Positions 42,432-51,388 of a DNA stretch of 64,000 nucleotides are shown here, one piece after another (the stretch's first letter is position 1; each line of letters begins with the position of its first letter). Origin of the DNA: Prevotella sp. UBA2725 (GTDB lineage: Bacteria; Bacteroidota; Bacteroidia; Bacteroidales; Bacteroidaceae); assembly GCA_002353825.1 (NCBI GenBank), contig DEKJ01000016.1, positions 53,476 to 117,475 of the forward strand. Direction: 5' to 3'. The position numbers were made by a program, and so were the translations under genes. The notes below the pieces were generated by a model, which was not told the origin of the DNA, searched no databases, and was given only the letters and a program-made list of their open reading frames with translations.

Positions 42432-43751
42432 ATGGCTACAGCGTTACTTCTTATTGAGCTTGCCATCGTCATCGCCCTCATCTTTATTGGGGCACGCGTG
42501 GGTGGCATAGGACTGGGCATCTATGGCATGCTTGGCGTCTTCATCCTTGTCTATGGCTTCCAACTTCCTCCGGGGAAAGCACCTATCGATGTGATGATGA
42601 TCATCCTTGCTGTCATCACAGCCTCGGCAGCGCTTCAGGCCTCCGGCGGGCTGGAATATCTCGTGGGGCTCGCAGCCAAGTTTCTTCGCAATCATCCCGA
42701 CCATATTACGTATTATGGTCCGCTCTGCACCTGGCTTTTCTGCATCGTTGCCGGCACAGCACATACAAGCTACTCATTGCTGCCTATCATCAGTGAGATA
42801 GCCCAGGCCAATAAGATCCGTCCGGAGCGCCCGGTGAGTCTTGCCACGATCTCTGCTTCATTGGGTATCACAGGCAGTCCGGTGTCAGCAGCCACAGCAG
42901 CCATCGTGTCACAGGATCTATTAGGGAGCAAAGGTATTGAGCTGGGAACGATTCTTATCGTCTGCATTCCCGCGAGTATCATTGCTATCCTCGTGGCGGC
43001 ATTCATCGAGAACCATGTCGGCAAAGAACTCGTCGACGATCCTGAATATCAGCGGCGCGTCAAAGCAGGACTCATCAATCCCGAGACTGATGCCAAGAAC
43101 CTGCAGCAAGCAGAGACACTGCCTAATCCTAAGGCCAAACACGCTGTCTGGGCGTTTCTGCTTGGTGTTGCTGTGGTTGTGCTCTTTGGCTTTGTTCCCA
43201 GTCTGCGCCCCGAAGGTTGTACGATGTCGGAAACGATCGAGATGGTCATGATGAGCGATGCCATCCTCATTATCCTCGTAGGTAAGACCGATGTGAAGGC
43301 TGTTCCACAAGGCAATATCTTCTCTGCCGGTATCAATGCCGTCGTCTCGATCTTCGGTATCGCGTGGATGGGTTCCACATTCTACACTGGCAATGCCGAG
43401 GCCATCAACCATGCGCTCTCAGGCATGGTCTCCACGGCTCCGTTCCTCTTTGCCGTAGCCCTTTTCCTGCTCAGCATCATGCTCTTCTCTCAGGCTGCAA
43501 CAGTCACGACCCTCTATCCTGTGGGCATCGCCCTCGGTATCAATCCACTGCTCCTTGTGGCTATGTTTCCAGCCGTCAATGGTTACTTCTTCCTCCCCAA
43601 TTATCCCACGGAGGTAGCAGCCTTAGGCTTCGACCGTACGGGCACGACCCATGTCGGCAAATATGTCATTAATCACTCATTCCAACTCCCGGGCTTCGTC
43701 ACGACAATCGTAGCTATCGGCGTTGGATATCTCATTACATTAACCTTATAA
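42432..43751 (+). CDS. dcuB: Anaerobic C4-dicarboxylate transporter (DcuA/DcuB family)
   Basis: 439 aa, about ten to twelve membrane segments in the inner membrane. Exchanges aspartate, fumarate or malate for succinate during anaerobic growth. Family segments GGLEYLVGLAAKFLR, TAHTSYSLLPIISEIA, and ASLGITGSPVSAATAAIVSQ near residue 140 are visible. Starts a gene set with asparaginase (12 bp downstream), porin and aspA that together turn asparagine into fumarate. Whether it is closer to DcuA or DcuB is not settled. Confidence 0.93.
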   Translation: MATALLLIELAIVIALIFIGARVGGIGLGIYGMLGVFILVYGFQLPPGKAPIDVMMIILAVITASAALQASGGLEYLVGLAAKFLRNHPDHITYYGPLCTWLFCIVAGTAHTSYSLLPIISEIAQANKIRPERPVSLATISASLGITGSPVSAATAAIVSQDLLGSKGIELGTILIVCIPASIIAILVAAFIENHVGKELVDDPEYQRRVKAGLINPETDAKNLQQAETLPNPKAKHAVWAFLLGVAVVVLFGFVPSLRPEGCTMSETIEMVMMSDAILIILVGKTDVKAVPQGNIFSAGINAVVSIFGIAWMGSTFYTGNAEAINHALSGMVSTAPFLFAVALFLLSIMLFSQAATVTTLYPVGIALGINPLLLVAMFPAVNGYFFLPNYPTEVAALGFDRTGTTHVGKYVINHSFQLPGFVTTIVAIGVGYLITLTL

Positions 43752-43762
43752 ACCTTGTAATT

Positions 43763-44815
43763 ATGAAAAAGAAAGCACTATTCCTTTCGGTACTGTTCGT
43801 ACTGATTTCTGTTGTCACTGTCTTTGCTAAACCTAAGATTCGTATCATCGCTACAGGCGGTACGATAGCAGGCGTGAGTCAGAGTGCCACATCCTCAGCT
43901 TATGGGGCCGGTCAGGTGGGTATCCAGACGCTCATTGCTGCTGTGCCGCAGATCAAAGACCTGGCTGATGTCAGTGGGGAGCAACTCGTCAACATCGGGT
44001 CTCAGGACATGAACGATGCCGTATGGCTTAAGCTCGCCAAACGTATCAATGAACTGCTCAACAACGAGGGTTACGATGGTGTGCTCGTCACTCACGGAAC
44101 AGATACCATGGAGGAGACAGCTTACTTCCTTTCTCTTACAGTCCACAGCGACAAGCCGGTAGTGCTCGTAGGTTCCATGCGTCCTTCCACGGCTATTTCC
44201 GCTGATGGTCCGGCTAACATCTACAATGGTGTGGCTACGCTCGTCGATCCGTCGTCGAAAGGTCATGGTGTGATGGTCTGCATGAACAATGAGCTTTTCG
44301 ATGCCAAGTCGGTTGTCAAGACACATACTACCGATGTTGCTACTTTCCAGGGTGGTCGCTTCGGTGAGCTCGGTTATGTGTACAACGGTAAGCCCGTTTA
44401 CCTCCGTAAGACCGTGTTCAAGCAGGGCCTCGACTCTGAGTTCAGTGTGGATAACCTCGCGGAACTGCCGAAGGTGGGTATCGTCTACGGTTATGCCAAC
44501 TGCTCTCCGCTGCCGATGCAGGCTTTTGTCAATGCTAAGTTCGACGGTATCGTCCTCGCCGGTGTAGGTGACGGCAACTTCTACAAGGATGTGTTTGATG
44601 TAGCACTTCAGGCACGCAAACAAGGTATCCAGATTGTGCGCTCCAGCCGTGTGCCCTTCGGCCCGACAAACCTCAACGGTGAGGTCGACGATGCCAAATA
44701 CCAATTCATCGCTTCACTGAACCTCAATCCGCAGAAGGCTCGCGTACTGCTCATGCTCGCCCTCACAAAGACTAAGGACTGGCAGAAGATCCAGCAGTAT
44801 TTCGAGGAGTATTAA
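43763..44815 (+). CDS. ansB: Type II (periplasmic) L-asparaginase
   Basis: 350 aa with signal peptide (ALFLSVLFVLISVVTVFA). Catalytic motifs IIATGGTIAG (nucleophile Thr) and LVTHGTDTMEETA (second Thr, Asp, Lys region). Hydrolyses asparagine to aspartate and ammonia in the periplasm. Twelve bp after dcuB and likely in the same transcript; the aspartate formed is a Dcu substrate. Confidence 0.95.
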   Translation: MKKKALFLSVLFVLISVVTVFAKPKIRIIATGGTIAGVSQSATSSAYGAGQVGIQTLIAAVPQIKDLADVSGEQLVNIGSQDMNDAVWLKLAKRINELLNNEGYDGVLVTHGTDTMEETAYFLSLTVHSDKPVVLVGSMRPSTAISADGPANIYNGVATLVDPSSKGHGVMVCMNNELFDAKSVVKTHTTDVATFQGGRFGELGYVYNGKPVYLRKTVFKQGLDSEFSVDNLAELPKVGIVYGYANCSPLPMQAFVNAKFDGIVLAGVGDGNFYKDVFDVALQARKQGIQIVRSSRVPFGPTNLNGEVDDAKYQFIASLNLNPQKARVLLMLALTKTKDWQKIQQYFEEY

Positions 44816-44830
44816 TCCTCCTGAAGATTT

Positions 44831-45030
44831 ATTTCCACACGGATCTTACTTTATTTTCCACACGGATCTTAAAGATCTTAAAGATGGCTACGCTATTCGC
44901 TACGCGGTGGAGGGTGTCCACTAGGGGTGCCCCTACGGGTATGTGTAGCCGCGAAGCGGCGTAACAATCTTTAAGATCTTTAAGATCCGTGTGAGAAAAG
45001 ATCCGAGTGAGAAAAAATCCATGTGAGCAT
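44831..45030. repeat. Family C inverted repeat between asparaginase and porin genes
   Basis: CACACGGATCTTACTTTATT, then CACACGGATCTTAAAGATC with AAAGATGGCTACGCTATTCG, a short GC-rich stem, the inverse arm GGCGTAACAATCTTTAAGAT, and GATCCGTGTGAGAAAA tail units. It forms a long imperfect palindrome that probably splits the operon or acts as processing site. Confidence 0.75.
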
Positions 45031-45073
45031 GAATGTATTTAACGGATGAATCCCAATAATAGACAGAATCGCT

Positions 45074-46276
45074 ATGAAAAAGAATATAATCCTTGCTATC
45101 GCTCTCTGCCTTCCACTGGCCGGTTTCGCCCAGGGCAACAACACGGAAATGGGAGGAAAAGACGGTGACTACGAGAGTTTGGCACATCGTTTGTTCAACC
45201 TCGAGAAAAAGACAGATGCATTCAACGTCTACTTCAACTATGCGTCGAGCTTCCAGGAGTATGACGACGGCGATACGTGGACCTCTTCGTTCAAAAACAA
45301 GCAGGCACGCATCGAGATAAAAGGCAACATCACCGATAAGCTCTCCTATCGCTTCCGTCATCGACTGAACAAAAACAACACAGCCCAGAGTGAGGACAAC
45401 TTCGCCAAGGCAACGGACATCCTTATGGTCGGCTACCAGCTCACGCCGAAGTTTGGTATCCAGGCCGGTAAGATGTGTCAGAACTGGGGTGGCTTCGAGT
45501 TCGATGAGAACCCGATGTACATCTATCAGTATTCGGACATGGTAGACTACATGGACAACTTCATGGCTGGTGTCAACTTCTCCTACAAGCCTGTGCCGAC
45601 GCAGGAGATCGCCGTCAACATCACCGATGCATACAACAACAAGTTCGCTGACGAGTACGGCGAGGGTGCCAAGTCATTGGAGGCCAACAATAGTTCTCGA
45701 GCATTGGAGAAATCCAACCACCCGTTGACCTACATTGGACTGTGGGCCGGGAGTTTTCTTGACGGCAAGTTGCAGACACGCTGGTCCTACGGTATACAGA
45801 CGCAGGCAAAGCACAAATACAGTCGCATGCTCGTGCTCGGACAGAAGCTCAACCTTCAGAAAGTGCAGTGGTACTTCGATTACATGGGAGCTTTCGATGG
45901 CCTCGACCGGCTGAAGATCGCTTCGTCGGAAGGCAAAGAATTTCTTGGAGACGGCCGCTATTTCAGTGACGTACATTACAATTCTTTCATCACGAAACTC
46001 AACTGGCAGTTCGCTCCCCAGTGGAACCTGATGCTCAAAGGCACGTATGAGACGGCCAGCGTGACGAAAGTAGACGAATGGAAAAACTATCGCAAGTCGA
46101 TGATGTATCTCGCCAGCGTGGAATATTATCCCGTGAAGTCACAGGACTTCCGCATCTTCCTTGCCTACCTCGGACGTCACTACAACTACAGTGACAAGGT
46201 AGCAAGCTATGGACTGAAAGACCACAGCACGAACCGCATCGAGCTCGGCTTCATGTATAGAATAAAAGCATTCTAA
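45074..46276 (+). CDS. Outer-membrane porin-like beta-barrel protein
   Basis: 400 aa with signal peptide (MKKNIILAIALCLPLAGFAQ). The mature part is built of alternating polar/aromatic beta strands ending in a strand with C-terminal F (FMYRIKAF), typical of outer-membrane barrels; it resembles phosphate-selective porin O/P-like or DUF3078-type barrels of Bacteroidetes. Located between asparaginase and aspA genes, so it may admit asparagine or dicarboxylates. That substrate is inference. Confidence 0.8.
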   Translation: MKKNIILAIALCLPLAGFAQGNNTEMGGKDGDYESLAHRLFNLEKKTDAFNVYFNYASSFQEYDDGDTWTSSFKNKQARIEIKGNITDKLSYRFRHRLNKNNTAQSEDNFAKATDILMVGYQLTPKFGIQAGKMCQNWGGFEFDENPMYIYQYSDMVDYMDNFMAGVNFSYKPVPTQEIAVNITDAYNNKFADEYGEGAKSLEANNSSRALEKSNHPLTYIGLWAGSFLDGKLQTRWSYGIQTQAKHKYSRMLVLGQKLNLQKVQWYFDYMGAFDGLDRLKIASSEGKEFLGDGRYFSDVHYNSFITKLNWQFAPQWNLMLKGTYETASVTKVDEWKNYRKSMMYLASVEYYPVKSQDFRIFLAYLGRHYNYSDKVASYGLKDHSTNRIELGFMYRIKAF

Positions 46277-46289
46277 AATATAAAATATC

Positions 46290-47723
46290 ATGGAAGAAAA
46301 GAAATATCGTATTGAATCGGACCTCTTAGGTGAGCTAAAGGTGCCCGCCGATGCCTATTATGGTGTACAGACTCAACGTGCTCTGAACAACTACCATATC
46401 TCACGCAAGCGCATGCGCGATTATCCCGACTACGTCATCGCCATTGCCTACGTCAAGCTTGCAGCTATCCAGACCAACCATGCACTCGGCGTCATCAACG
46501 ACGAGATAAGTGGAGCTATCGAGCAGGCTTGTAAGGAGATCATCGATGGCAAGCTGCACGATCAGTTCCCCGTTGATATGATGCAGGGCGGTGCCGGTAC
46601 CTCGGTGAACATGAATGCCAACGAGGTCATCGCCAACCGTGCCCTCGAGATCATGGGACACAAGAAAGGCGAGTATCAGTATTGTTACCCCAATGATCAT
46701 GTCAACTGTGGGCAGTCGACGAACGATGTCTACCCGACGACCATCCGCCTCGCCGTCATCCGTCTGAACAAAGCATTGGTGGCCAGCCTCACAGGCCTCA
46801 TCAGTGCACTCCGCTATAAGGCCGACGAGTATAAGGATGCCATCAAGATGGGACGTACGCAGCTTCAGGATGCTGTGCCGATGACCTTCGGTCAGGAGTT
46901 TAATGCTTATGCCGACAACCTCGAAGAAGAACTGCTCAATCTCGAGCGTAACATCAAACTGCTGCATGAGATCAACATGGGTGGCACGGCTATCGGCACC
47001 GGTCTCAATGCCGTGCCTGGCTTTGCCAAGCTCTGTGCTGCTAACCTCAGTCGGTTGACCGGCGAGAACTTCGTCTCTTCACCTGACCTCGTGGAAGCAA
47101 CACCTGATACGGGTGCCTACGTGAGCTACTCGTCTGCCTTGAAACGCCTCGCTGTCAAGCTCTCGAAGTTCTGTAACGACCTTCGCCTGATGGCTTCTGG
47201 TCCACGCTGTGGTCTGCATGAGATCAACCTCCCAGCTATGGCACCGGGCTCAAGTATCATGCCGGGAAAGGTCAATCCCGTCATTCCAGAAGTTGTCAAC
47301 CAGACATGCTTCAAGGTCATTGGTAACGACACGACTATCACCTTCGCTGCCGAAGCCGGACAGCTCGAGCTGAACGTTATGGAACCTGTTATCACAGAAA
47401 GTCTCTTCGAGAGTGAGATATGGCTGAGCAACGCCATCGACACGCTCACGGAGAAGTGTATACTCGGCATCACCATCAACAAGGAGCATACTTACGACAT
47501 GGTGAAGCACTCCATTGGCATCGTCACAGCCCTCAATCCTTACATCGGCTATAAGAACTCTACAAAGTGTGCCAAGGAAGCTTTCGAGACGGGCAAGTCG
47601 GTCTACGACGTTGTTCTCGAGAAAGGTCTGATGACTAAGGAAGAACTTGACACGGCCCTTGACCCGAAGAATATGTTGCAAGGGCACAAGTTCTCATATA
47701 AGAACCGTAATCCGGAGAAATAA
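46290..47723 (+). CDS. aspA: Aspartate ammonia-lyase (aspartase)
   Basis: 477 aa. Converts aspartate to fumarate and ammonia. Fumarase/aspartase superfamily signature GSSIMPGKVNPV near residue 318, plus GQSTNDVYPT and TLQDAVP-like RTQLQDAVPMTFGQE. Thirteen bp after the porin gene. Makes fumarate for anaerobic respiration, closing the asparagine, aspartate, fumarate route of this locus. A strong terminator follows. Confidence 0.96.
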   Translation: MEEKKYRIESDLLGELKVPADAYYGVQTQRALNNYHISRKRMRDYPDYVIAIAYVKLAAIQTNHALGVINDEISGAIEQACKEIIDGKLHDQFPVDMMQGGAGTSVNMNANEVIANRALEIMGHKKGEYQYCYPNDHVNCGQSTNDVYPTTIRLAVIRLNKALVASLTGLISALRYKADEYKDAIKMGRTQLQDAVPMTFGQEFNAYADNLEEELLNLERNIKLLHEINMGGTAIGTGLNAVPGFAKLCAANLSRLTGENFVSSPDLVEATPDTGAYVSYSSALKRLAVKLSKFCNDLRLMASGPRCGLHEINLPAMAPGSSIMPGKVNPVIPEVVNQTCFKVIGNDTTITFAAEAGQLELNVMEPVITESLFESEIWLSNAIDTLTEKCILGITINKEHTYDMVKHSIGIVTALNPYIGYKNSTKCAKEAFETGKSVYDVVLEKGLMTKEELDTALDPKNMLQGHKFSYKNRNPEK

Positions 47724-47763
47724 GAGCGCCACCAAGAAAACATTTGGGTGACGTTGCGCTGTA

Positions 47764-47789
47764 GGGCGGCCCTTGTGGCCGCCCTTTTT
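47764..47789 (+). terminator. Intrinsic terminator of the aspA transcript
   Basis: Stem GGGCGGCC/GGCCGCCC with 5-base loop CTTGT, then TTTTTAT. Confidence 0.85.
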
Positions 47790-47819
47790 ATATCTCGTTT
47801 GCTGTCGTTCGCCAAACGA

Positions 47820-47899
47820 TTGTTTGTCGAACGTCGAACGATTGTTTGTCGAACGCCAAACGATTGTTTGTCGAACGTCGAACGATTGTTTGTCGAACG
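47820..47899. repeat. Family D array: four 22-bp units
   Basis: TTGTTTGTCGAACG at 47820, 47842, 47864 and 47886, exact 22-bp period, linkers TCGAACGA or CCAAACGA. Ends 14 bp before the stop of the reverse-strand peptidase gene. Companion of 6077-6156. Confidence 0.85.
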
Positions 47900-47912
47900 T
47901 CGAACGATGTCG

Positions 47913-48938
47913 TTACCGTTTAACCATCACGCCGATTGTCTTCATTCGCACGTAGTTGTAGCTAAGATACATGAACCCGCCGTATGGGTTCTGCGTACCC
48001 CAAGAATTCTTGGCGATGAAGAACAAGCGGCCGTGACGGTCGTGTGCCAGTCCGCACAGTTCCATGCAATGGTCATCCGTCGTTTGGAACTGCTCGAAAG
48101 CACGCTGCCGCTCTTGCTGTGTGGGGGTATGATCCTCGTTGGTGAGCACGGCGATACCTCTATAGAAGTCGAAGCCTGACTCTGAGATGTCGCCTTCCCA
48201 GCAGACGGGATGGCCATGGCGCAAGGTGCTGATGATGGTCTTCATCAACTGGTCAATAGGGATGTTATAAAAGCTGTCGAGCATTCGGTTGTCGGGAGAC
48301 TCCATGACGAAGGGCTTGCCGAAAGGATGATGCGTGAAGCTCGTCAGTGCAATATAGTTGCCGGGAAGATAGATGCTTTGTGCAAACTGTTTCGGAGTAT
48401 AGCCCATGCCAAGCATAAAGAGGGTGGGGGGCAGATAACCTATCTGCTTGTCGAGGAGGTCGCCGAGGCGGTCGTCAAGCCTTCGCAGACTTGTTGAGGC
48501 CCGTGCTACCTGCATGGAAGCCTTTGTCAGTGCTATGTAACTGATGGCTCCAAAAGGATGGTAACTGTCGAAGGGTTGGATGCCGTAGCGCTCCATGAGA
48601 TGCAAGGTCATCGGCATCATGCCCCGAAGCGTTACCTTCACGCGGCCGCGCGTGAGGTAGTAGGTGCGTGCCTGATCCTGAAGCCATAGTCGGGCGAGGT
48701 AGTCGGGCGATAGGTTCACCGAGTCGCCGAGCTGCAGTCGCTCTGTTTCTATGGTGGCGAGCATGGCATAGTCCCAGCACAGTTCACTCTTACCTTGGTC
48801 CTTCACGGGTGTCGTTTTCAGCAGCACGTCGTTGTGGAAGGCGTTAGGCTTTGCCGTCTCCTGGCGGTTGCAGGAGACGAAAAGGAAAGATGTGAAGGAA
48901 AATATCAGAAATATCTTGATGATTTGTTTCTTTGTCAT
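47913..48938 (-). CDS. C1-like cysteine peptidase lipoprotein
   Basis: 341 aa. Signal sequence with lipobox FVSC (Cys23), so a lipoprotein, probably periplasmic or outer-membrane. Papain-fold residues: KSELCWDYAMLATIE (catalytic Cys), DDHCMELCGL (His) and AKNSWGTQNPYGG (Asn). This matches the bleomycin hydrolase/aminopeptidase C branch rather than classic papains, but shorter than PepC. Alone on its strand; substrate unknown. Confidence 0.88.
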   Translation of the reverse strand: MTKKQIIKIFLIFSFTSFLFVSCNRQETAKPNAFHNDVLLKTTPVKDQGKSELCWDYAMLATIETERLQLGDSVNLSPDYLARLWLQDQARTYYLTRGRVKVTLRGMMPMTLHLMERYGIQPFDSYHPFGAISYIALTKASMQVARASTSLRRLDDRLGDLLDKQIGYLPPTLFMLGMGYTPKQFAQSIYLPGNYIALTSFTHHPFGKPFVMESPDNRMLDSFYNIPIDQLMKTIISTLRHGHPVCWEGDISESGFDFYRGIAVLTNEDHTPTQQERQRAFEQFQTTDDHCMELCGLAHDRHGRLFFIAKNSWGTQNPYGGFMYLSYNYVRMKTIGVMVKR

Positions 48939-49113
48939 AGCTTAAGTCCCTATTCTCCACAAAATTACGATTTTTTAGGGACAATTGGTCGTTAGAGCGG
49001 AACTTTCTTAGAGCGGTATCACTTTTTCTTATTCAATGACATGAGATATCAAATCTTTTGTTTATATTTGCCACATAAACAATAAGAAATAACAATTAAA
49101 AACTGAAAGCGCT

Positions 49114-49452
49114 ATGATGCAAGATCTTATTGATACTCTCCGCGATGAACAACACACGCTTGTCGTCCTTCACGACGGGCGCATCCGCACCTTCGACGGC
49201 CAGGGCGTGCGCCGTCTGTATAACATTATGAACGATGAGCCGGAGCTGCTCTATGATGCTAAAGTCGCTGCCAAGGCCGTGGGTCGCTCCGCGGCTTCGA
49301 TGATGGTTGAAGGCGGTGTCGTCGAGGTCTATGCTGAGTATATCTCCCAGCAGGCTTACGATAAGCTCACGGAAGCCGGCATCAAAGTGAGCTTCGACAA
49401 GAAGCTCGAGCATGCTGACTTCCTGAAAGTTTGGAATAAATTGGGAGAATGA
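49114..49452 (+). CDS. DUF1893 family protein
   Basis: 112 aa. LVVLHDGRIRTFDGQGVRRLYN, DAKVAAKAVGRSAASMMVEGG and VYAEYISQQAYDKLTEAGI match DUF1893 (TM1506-like, cytidine-deaminase-like fold without evident catalytic residues). Function unknown. A TATATTTG box at 49063-49070 is the likely -7 element. Confidence 0.88.
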   Translation: MMQDLIDTLRDEQHTLVVLHDGRIRTFDGQGVRRLYNIMNDEPELLYDAKVAAKAVGRSAASMMVEGGVVEVYAEYISQQAYDKLTEAGIKVSFDKKLEHADFLKVWNKLGE

Positions 49453-49456
49453 AAAA

Positions 49457-49488
49457 GCCCGGCCTTGCATTCACATGCTTGGCCGGGC
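49457..49488 (-). terminator. Hairpin terminator facing the UPF0597 gene
   Basis: GCCCGGCC/GGCCGGGC stem extended by GCAT/ATGC; on the reverse strand followed by TTTTTC. On the forward strand followed by A6, so it mainly ends the reverse-strand transcript, and may also stop DUF1893 transcription. Confidence 0.65.
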
Positions 49489-49624
49489 AAAAAAGTGAAT
49501 ATAAGAGAGAATTACAAATCTATCTATACAAATAGAACGCCAAAGAGAGCCGTTTGTTACTTCTTTTAGTGTTCTTTATGTTATTCCTTGCGTAATTAAC
49601 AATTATTGATTAACAATTATTTCC

Positions 49625-50920
49625 TTAGCAATTGTTTTTATGCGTCATGATGTCGAGCACCATGTCATCGGTGGGGTTCATGGCCTCCTTTCCGATAGAT
49701 GTGAGGTTATGGATGCTCTTGTCTACATCGTCGTCGACGATGCCTTCCGCCGATGTCACCTGATGGTGCTGCATGGAGAGCAACGCAGAGAGCAGCGCAG
49801 AGGACACACCCGAGCAGATCTTGATGCTGCACGACGGCTTGGCCCCGTCGCAGATCATTCCCGTGAGGTTGGCAACCATGTTCTGAATCGCTGCACACAC
49901 CCTACTGTAGTCGCCGCCCATGAGGTAGACGATGCCGCAGCTGGCTCCTGTGCTTGCCACGACACATCCACAGAGGGCTGACAACGTGCCGAGGCTCTGC
50001 TTGATGTAGATAGCGGTGAGGTGGGAGAGCGTGAGGGCGCGGATGAGTTCCTCCTCGGTGTTCTCATTCTCCTTGGCGAAGACTGCCACGGGGTTCGTGG
50101 CACAGATGCCCTGGTTGCCGGACCCACTGTTGCTCATCACGGGAATCATGGCACCCCCCATACGTGCATCGCAGGCAAGGGCTGTCTCTGAGATGATATG
50201 CGAGAAGATAGAGTCGCCGAAGATGCCGTGGCTCAGCGGGCGCTCAATGGTCTTGCCGAGGCAGTGACCGTAGTTGCCTTTCTTACTCTCTTCTGCTGCG
50301 TGGATGTTATAGTCACGAGCGGAGAGCATGAACCGGATCTCGTCGAGTGGGGTCGTCGTGGCAAACTCCCACACGGTCTTCATGTTGAGATTCAGTGCCT
50401 GTTGCTCCTTCTCCTTGCCTAAGCACTTACGCTTGTCGAGCAGCACCTTGCCGTTGCGCTCTTCGTAGACGAAGTTGGTGTGGCTGCCGGCGATGATCGC
50501 CGTGGCGGAGTCTTCCCCCGCCGTGCAGGTCACCTCGATATAGAGCTTCTCGGAGATGTTCTCCTTGAGCTTGATGTCGATATGCTTAGGGTCTTTGATG
50601 AACTGTTTGCCTTCCTCGAGGGTCTCGGGTGTGAGGTCTTTGATGACTTCGAGCTGATACTGGCTCTTGCCGACGATAGCTCCGAGGGCCACGGCGATCG
50701 GCAGTCCTATCATGCCTGTTCCGGGTATTCCCACTCCCATGGCGTTCTTCAGCATGTTACCACTGAGTAGCACCTGGATATGTTCGGGCCGCTTGCACAG
50801 GTCTTCTGTGGCACGTGCCGTACAGAGGGCCACTGCCATCGGCTCGGTACAGCCCACGGCAGGCACCACCTGTTGGTGGATCAGTTCAATGATTTGTTCG
50901 CGTATCGATTTATCAAGCAT
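49625..50920 (-). CDS. UPF0597/CyuA-like L-cysteine desulfidase or serine dehydratase-alpha family
   Basis: 431 aa. GCTEPMAVALCTARA near residue 22 and the later GSGNQGICATNPV and CDGAKPSCSIKICSG carry the conserved cysteines that bind a 4Fe-4S cluster in this family. E. coli CyuA (YhaM) degrades cysteine anaerobically to pyruvate, ammonia and sulfide; that activity is likely but not certain here. No transporter gene adjoins it. Confidence 0.9.
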   Translation of the reverse strand: MLDKSIREQIIELIHQQVVPAVGCTEPMAVALCTARATEDLCKRPEHIQVLLSGNMLKNAMGVGIPGTGMIGLPIAVALGAIVGKSQYQLEVIKDLTPETLEEGKQFIKDPKHIDIKLKENISEKLYIEVTCTAGEDSATAIIAGSHTNFVYEERNGKVLLDKRKCLGKEKEQQALNLNMKTVWEFATTTPLDEIRFMLSARDYNIHAAEESKKGNYGHCLGKTIERPLSHGIFGDSIFSHIISETALACDARMGGAMIPVMSNSGSGNQGICATNPVAVFAKENENTEEELIRALTLSHLTAIYIKQSLGTLSALCGCVVASTGASCGIVYLMGGDYSRVCAAIQNMVANLTGMICDGAKPSCSIKICSGVSSALLSALLSMQHHQVTSAEGIVDDDVDKSIHNLTSIGKEAMNPTDDMVLDIMTHKNNC

Positions 50921-50944
50921 TGATTTATTTTTTATTGTTTCAGT

Positions 50945-51365
50945 TTACAGAAGGTATCAACCTCGAAGAGGTTGTACATGGTTAGCCCCAGGTAAGGAGC
51001 GCAGCGACGTAACCTGGGGTGATTGGAGGTAGAGTACCTGACCTGTCGGCCTCGGAGAGGGCGAACACGGTTTAGACACCCACTGTTTTAACCTGCATTC
51101 CGCCCATGTTCGCCCTCTTCGAGGCCGGAAATCAGTTCAACCGGGCATCACCTAACCCCAGGTTACGTCGCTGCGCTCCTTACCTGGGGCTAACCATGTG
51201 GCACCTTTCCGAGGTGCTGTGACGCCTCCCGTGGGGCTAACCATGTGTCACCTCTTCGAGGTGCGGGCAGTCACGTGGAGATAACCATGCTCTCTGAGGT
51301 GCGGGCTTCTGCAAGCAGTGTAATCTCTCCCTCCCCTGGATGGGGGAGGGGTAGGGGGAGGGGCC
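50945..51365. repeat. Family A array (ATGTTCGCCC subfamily) with a G-rich unit
   Basis: The 468-bp gap holds a CCCCAGGT...ACCTGGGG stem with GCGCAGCGACGT loop, a long palindrome at about 51046-51130 (CGGCCTCGGAGAGGGCGAAC ... GTTCGCCCTCTTCGAGGCCG), another CCCAGG stem, three GTGGCACCTCTTCGAGGTGC-type hairpins, and a CTCCCTCCCCTGG-ATGGGGGAGGGG unit. No gene seen. Confidence 0.85.
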
Positions 51366-51388
51366 TGTGGGGCCTGTGGGTGGGCCTG

